Source: Pseudomonadota bacterium
GTDB taxonomy: Bacteria; Pseudomonadota; Alphaproteobacteria; Rhizobiales; Xanthobacteraceae
Reading direction: 5' to 3'
Length of the DNA: 8,990 nucleotides
Assembly (NCBI GenBank): GCA_023442085.1
Contig: JAEZMT010000094.1
Coordinates: forward strand, 1 to 8,990
Under the pieces are notes generated by a model. It saw nothing but the letters and a program-made list of their open reading frames with translations, had not been told where the DNA came from and made no database searches. Every line of letters begins with the position of its first letter. Positions within the stretch are counted from its first letter, which is position 1. Below, one piece after another: positions 6,270 to 8,990 of this stretch. Position numbers and translations under genes: made by a program.

Positions 6270-6421
6270 GTCACGCCAACGGTCAGGCAACCGCTGCTTT
6301 ATGTCGGGAGGAACGGCGGTCGGCGCAAGGTCACCGGATCAATTCCGGCGTGCGGCGCTTTGGAGGACGCCCGAACGTGACAGGTGCGCGGATCGCGGCC
6401 GCCAAGGGCGCCCCTGAACGC

Positions 6422-6445
6422 AAAAAAGCCCGGCACGGACCGGGC
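6422..6445 (-). terminator. Rho-independent terminator downstream of the phasin gene
   Basis: Read on the minus strand, a GCCCGG stem, a TCCGTG loop and a CCGGGC stem are followed by six T residues. The plus-strand view is AAAAAA (6422-6427), GCCCGG (6428-6433) and CCGGGC (6440-6445). It lies 180 bases past the phasin stop and would shield clpS from phasin read-through. Confidence 0.88.
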
Positions 6446-6625
6446 GGATATGGCCTTGCAGCCGCATCATCGAAAGGAGGGCGCCGGGGCGCGACGCGAA
6501 ACGAGCCCCCGGCGCGGAACCGTGAGGCTGTCCCCTGAGGGGCTCGCCTCGCGGCATCAACAAGGCCCCGGCGCGCCTGGCGCGCCAGAAGGCCAAACCT
6601 CAGGCCAAAGGCCTTGGCAACAGCC
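6446..6625 (-). other. Hairpin-rich 3' untranslated stretch of the phasin transcript
   Basis: Between the phasin stop and the strong terminator lie 180 bases with no convincing coding frame. Several compact inverted repeats are present: CCCCT-G-AGGGG near 6534-6544, TGGCGCGCCA near 6579-6588, and AGGCC-AAA-GGCCT near 6602-6614. None is followed by a T-run. The stretch would be the 3' end of the phasin mRNA and could contain a stable RNA fragment, but this is inference. The short reading frames across it look like high-GC shadows. Confidence 0.45.
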
Positions 6626-6958
6626 TCAGCGGCCGAACTTGCCGAAAGAGGTCTCGAAGGGCTTGTAGCTCTCCTTCGCCAGCTCCGTGTAGAGCTCGCC
6701 GAGCTTGGTCGCCTGGGCGACGGCGCCCTCGTAGGCGGTCTTGAGGTAGGACTGCTGGATCTCGATGGCCTGCTCAAGGGTCTTGGCGCCGAGCAGCTTC
6801 TCGAGGGCAGCGGTGCCCTGCTCGAAAGAAGCCTTGGTGTAATCGGCGATTTCCACCGCGATCGCCTGCGCGCTCTTGGAAAGCGTGCCGAAGCTCTTCA
6901 CGGCGGCTTCGATGTTGTCCTTGCTCATCTTCTGGAGCTCTTCAGCGCTCTGAACCAT
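6626..6958 (-). CDS. Phasin family protein (polyhydroxyalkanoate granule-associated)
   Basis: Phasins coat polyhydroxyalkanoate granules and limit their coalescence. The 110-residue product matches the short Phasin_2 type common in Hyphomicrobiales. It is almost entirely amphipathic helix, with the characteristic stretches KDNIEAAVKSFGTLSKSAQA (13-32), EIADYTKASFEQGTAALEKL (36-55), LLGAKTLEQAIEIQ (55-68) and ELAKESYKPFE (92-102). No signal peptide or membrane segment is present. The single-gene unit starts at ATG 6958 with AAGGGGA six or seven bases upstream. It has a strong predicted promoter overlapped by two PhaR-like operators, and ends at a terminator 180 bases downstream. The paired operators support a granule-linked function. 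No PHA synthase or depolymerase gene is in the window, so which phasin paralogue this is cannot be told. Confidence 0.9.
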   Translation of the reverse strand: MVQSAEELQKMSKDNIEAAVKSFGTLSKSAQAIAVEIADYTKASFEQGTAALEKLLGAKTLEQAIEIQQSYLKTAYEGAVAQATKLGELYTELAKESYKPFETSFGKFGR

Positions 6959-7030
6959 TGGGTGTCCCCTTTCGCGCCAGCAAACGCGCTGGCATTGCGT
7001 CGAGTGGATTATGCCTCCGCTCAGTTGTAG

Positions 7031-7058
7031 ATATTATGCACTGCACAACGATAGTCAA
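7031..7058 (-). promoter_or_regulatory. Sigma-70-type promoter of the phasin gene
   Basis: On the minus strand, TTGACT (complement of 7053-7058, 5 of 6 to consensus) is followed after 16 bases by TAATAT (complement of 7031-7036). The start of transcription would fall near 7024, leaving a leader of about 65 bases before ATG 6958. The spacer and -10 overlap one palindromic operator, and a second lies just upstream of the -35. Confidence 0.7.
7034..7048. promoter_or_regulatory. Proximal PhaR-like operator
   Basis: TTATGC-ACT-GCACAA is an inverted repeat with one mismatch to the symmetrical TTGTGC-N3-GCACAA form. It overlaps the -10 box and spacer of the phasin promoter, where bound protein would block RNA polymerase. 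PhaR regulators of alphaproteobacteria bind TGC/GCA-rich inverted sites at phasin promoters and leave the DNA when granules form. Confidence 0.65.
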
Positions 7059-7064
7059 GCGAAT

Positions 7065-7079
7065 TTGTGCAGCGCACAA
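7065..7079. promoter_or_regulatory. Distal PhaR-like operator
   Basis: TTGTGC-AGC-GCACAA is a perfect inverted repeat with six-base arms. It lies just upstream of the phasin -35 box. Its centre is 31 bp (about three helical turns) from the centre of the proximal site, so two bound regulators would sit on the same DNA face. Confidence 0.7.
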
Positions 7080-7252
7080 TGTGGCAGGGGCGCCCGGTTT
7101 ACGCCTTGGTAACTCCGCGTTTTTAGGGTCAGGCACTGGTCGCTTCCCTGGACCTCCGGTGCGACGCACAAGCCTGGCATCAGGCTTCCCTGTCACATCG
7201 GCGTTTCGGAAGAGGGGCGGCGTCTGCGACCAGCGACACGGGACAAAAGTAC
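7080..7252 (+). promoter_or_regulatory. Upstream region of the D,D-carboxypeptidase gene
   Basis: The promoter of the carboxypeptidase gene should lie here, but I see no strong -35/-10 pair. TTTA-N7-GTAAC at 7098-7113 resembles the CtrA response-regulator site TTAA-N7-TTAAC with two mismatches. A seven-base hairpin, AAGCCTG-GCAT-CAGGCTT (7170-7187), would fall in the leader. GCTTCCCTG occurs twice (7142-7150 and 7184-7192). No gene is visible. Confidence 0.4.
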
Positions 7253-8990
7253 ATGCGTTACGCTCGCGGCGGTCTGCCAAATTGCTCGAAAGCCCTTGCA
7301 CTTGCAGTGCTCGCGGCCTTCTCACTGACCGCCACCGTGGCTGATGCGAAGCCGCGCAAGAAGACACAGGTGGAGCGCAGCGCGAAGTCTTCGTCCAAGT
7401 CGACGTCGAAGTCCGCATCCAAGGCCAAGCCGTCCTCGAATACCAAGACCACCGCTGCCGCCGATCCCGACGGCGGGCGCTGGCGCTACGGCTCGGCCGC
7501 GATCATCGTGGACGGGAATACCGGCAAGGTGCTGTACGAAGAAAATTCGGACGCCCTGCGACATCCTGCCTCAGTTACCAAGATTATGACGCTTTACCTC
7601 CTGTTCGAGCAGCTGGAGGCCGGAAACCTCCGCCTTGACAGCAAGTTGGAGGTATCCGCAAAGGCGGCGTCGCAGCAGCCGTCCAAATTGGGCGTGAAGG
7701 CGGGCCAGACCATCGAGGTGGAGGACGCGATCAAGTCGCTCGTCACCCGCTCGGCCAACGACGTGGCGGTGGTGATCGCTGAGAATCTCGCCGGCTCTGA
7801 ATCCGCCTTCGCCGAGGCGATGACCGAGAAGGCTCGCGCGCTGGGCATGAGCCGCACGGTCTATCGCAACGCCTCCGGCCTGCCGAACGTGAACCAGGTG
7901 ACCACCGCGCGCGACCTGTCGATCCTGGGACGCGCGATCCAGGACCGTTTCCCCAAGCAATACAAGTACTTCGCCACACGGACCTTCTATTACAAGGGCC
8001 AGGCCATCGGGAACCACAACCGGCTGCTGGGTCGGATCGAGGGCGTGGACGGCATCAAGACCGGTTACACCAATGCCTCGGGCTACAATCTGGTGACGTC
8101 CGTGAAGCGCGACGGCCGCTATCTCGTTGGCGTCGTGCTCGGCGGCTCGAGCGGCGGCTCCCGTGATGCGCGGATGAGCAGCCTCATCAGCCAGAACCTG
8201 CCGACCGCCTACGCCGGCGGCCGTGTCGCTCCGAAGATCACGGAGGTGGCAGACAACGCCTTCTCCATCGGCAAGCCGGGCAGCTTCAGCGCGCCCATGC
8301 CGATCGCGGCCGCGCGCGACGAAATCCAGCCCCATGCCGTGGCGCCGCTGCCGAAGCCGGTGGTGGTGGAGGCCAATGCGGAGCCGGCAAGCACCGCTTC
8401 CATCTCCGCAAAGCCCGGCACGCGCAACGCCGTCGTGGTGGCCGCCGCCCCGAGCGTCCCGCTCCCGCAGGCCCGGCCCGAGGTCAAGCCCGGCTCCGCC
8501 GAGCCCATCAAGCCGGTCGCCGTGAAGACGGTGGCGATCCAGAAGCCCACCGCCGCCAGCATCGCCGCAGCGCCGAACCCGGCCCCCGCCCCCGTTCAGG
8601 TCGCCGCCACCACCCAGTTCACGGCCGCCCCGGCCGGGGTGCTCGGCTATCTCGGGCCGTCGAGCCTCGCCCAGTCGCCGGCCGCCGCAGCAGCGACAGC
8701 CGCCGCCGAAGGCCGCGCCCATGTGAAGCCCCAGCAGGTTGCCGCCCGGGCCGAGGCTCCGGCTGCGCCCCCCGCCGGCAAGGACACCTCCCGGCTCGGC
8801 GCGCCCGATGCCGCCGCCGAGCAGGCGATGCGGGCCGCGCGCATCGCTGCCATGGAGCCGGATGATCCCTACGCCCGGGCCCTGCGCTCCGCGCGCGAAG
8901 GCGTCGTCGACAATGCCGCCCGTGCGCAGGCCGTCCCGCAGCCCGCGAGGCCGGTGCGCACCGCGTCCCTCGCTCCGGTGGCGGTCCCGC
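7253..8990 (+). CDS. D-alanyl-D-alanine carboxypeptidase, peptidase S11 / PBP5 family (3' partial)
   Basis: This is a secreted low-molecular-weight penicillin-binding protein that trims the terminal D-Ala from peptidoglycan pentapeptides in the periplasm. At least 579 codons are open to the window edge. Residues 1-32 look like a signal peptide, with a hydrophobic core and probable cleavage after ADA at 30-32. Residues 33-67 are an unusual Lys/Ser-rich linker. The catalytic domain spans about 76-335 with all three family motifs: SVTK (Ser107 nucleophile, Lys110), SAN (167-169) and KTG (269-271). From about 355 on comes a long Ala/Pro-rich, low-complexity tail of more than 220 residues. In related proteins from this order such tails often lead to a C-terminal SPOR domain, but the window ends before that can be seen. 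ATG 7253 is chosen because it begins the signal peptide. The ribosome site is modest (GGGA about ten bases upstream). It is divergent from the phasin gene. Confidence 0.92.
   Translation, partial: MRYARGGLPNCSKALALAVLAAFSLTATVADAKPRKKTQVERSAKSSSKSTSKSASKAKPSSNTKTTAAADPDGGRWRYGSAAIIVDGNTGKVLYEENSDALRHPASVTKIMTLYLLFEQLEAGNLRLDSKLEVSAKAASQQPSKLGVKAGQTIEVEDAIKSLVTRSANDVAVVIAENLAGSESAFAEAMTEKARALGMSRTVYRNASGLPNVNQVTTARDLSILGRAIQDRFPKQYKYFATRTFYYKGQAIGNHNRLLGRIEGVDGIKTGYTNASGYNLVTSVKRDGRYLVGVVLGGSSGGSRDARMSSLISQNLPTAYAGGRVAPKITEVADNAFSIGKPGSFSAPMPIAAARDEIQPHAVAPLPKPVVVEANAEPASTASISAKPGTRNAVVVAAAPSVPLPQARPEVKPGSAEPIKPVAVKTVAIQKPTAASIAAAPNPAPAPVQVAATTQFTAAPAGVLGYLGPSSLAQSPAAAAATAAAEGRAHVKPQQVAARAEAPAAPPAGKDTSRLGAPDAAAEQAMRAARIAAMEPDDPYARALRSAREGVVDNAARAQAVPQPARPVRTASLAPVAVP

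Larger units (their letters stand above)
6161..6421. other. Non-coding stretch upstream of clpS
   Basis: No frame here shows codon use or similarity that I would call a gene. It holds the probable clpS promoter and a direct repeat (listed separately). It also has a small inverted repeat CCGGA-TCAAT-TCCGG (6334-6348) that has no T-run and is unlikely to be a terminator. The rest is unassigned. Confidence 0.5.

Noticed and set aside
6334..6348. CCGGA-TCAAT-TCCGG as a terminator
   Set aside because: The five-base stem is short and no T-run follows on either strand.
6331..6777. A 148-codon minus-strand frame running from inside the phasin gene to the region upstream of clpS
   Set aside because: It overlaps the phasin in another frame and runs through a strong terminator, and the composition is Arg/Ser/Pro-rich. 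I also considered a frameshifted phasin tail, but the phasin ends at a normal family-like C-terminus.
7571..8722. A 383-codon minus-strand frame opposite the carboxypeptidase
   Set aside because: It is Gly/Arg/His-rich antisense of the S11 catalytic domain. The plus-strand gene has all its catalytic motifs.

Overview
The window is GC-rich DNA with dense, well-spaced genes and reads as the chromosome of an alphaproteobacterium in the order Hyphomicrobiales. Four signs support this: a ClpS/ClpA pair of the rhizobial type, a short Phasin_2-type phasin, archaeal-type C1 cofactor genes known from methylotrophic bacteria, and a CrtZ-type carotenoid hydroxylase. A zeaxanthin-making facultative methylotroph such as a Xanthobacter relative fits, but the genus is an inference.

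Layout. Positions 1-859 (+) hold the end of a small-C-terminus CDS (possibly DUF447) and, overlapping it by ATGA, an MfnB-type (5-formylfuran-3-yl)methyl phosphate synthase for (methylo)furan synthesis. Facing them on the minus strand (866-2341) are a pterin-4a-carbinolamine dehydratase and a class III aminotransferase-like protein without the PLP lysine. These four genes look like the edge of a methanopterin/methylofuran C1-transfer gene island. At 2485-2991 (+) lies crtZ, separated by a bidirectional terminator from convergent clpA.

Positions 3062-6160 (-) carry clpS then clpA, the adaptor and unfoldase of the ClpAP protease, with a 246-base gap between them. A 12-base direct repeat sits near a possible promoter upstream of clpS. 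A hairpin-rich stretch without a convincing gene and a strong terminator separate clpS from the phasin gene (6626-6958, -). The phasin promoter carries two TTGTGC-N3-GCACAA-like operators with centres 31 bp apart, the pattern expected for the polyhydroxyalkanoate regulator PhaR. Divergent from it, a secreted D-alanyl-D-alanine carboxypeptidase (7253 onward, +) runs off the window inside a long Ala/Pro-rich tail.

The most unusual items are the lysine-less aminotransferase homologue next to mfnB, the paired operators on the phasin promoter, and the repeat at the clpS promoter. I saw no tRNA, rRNA, CRISPR array, insertion sequence or phage gene.
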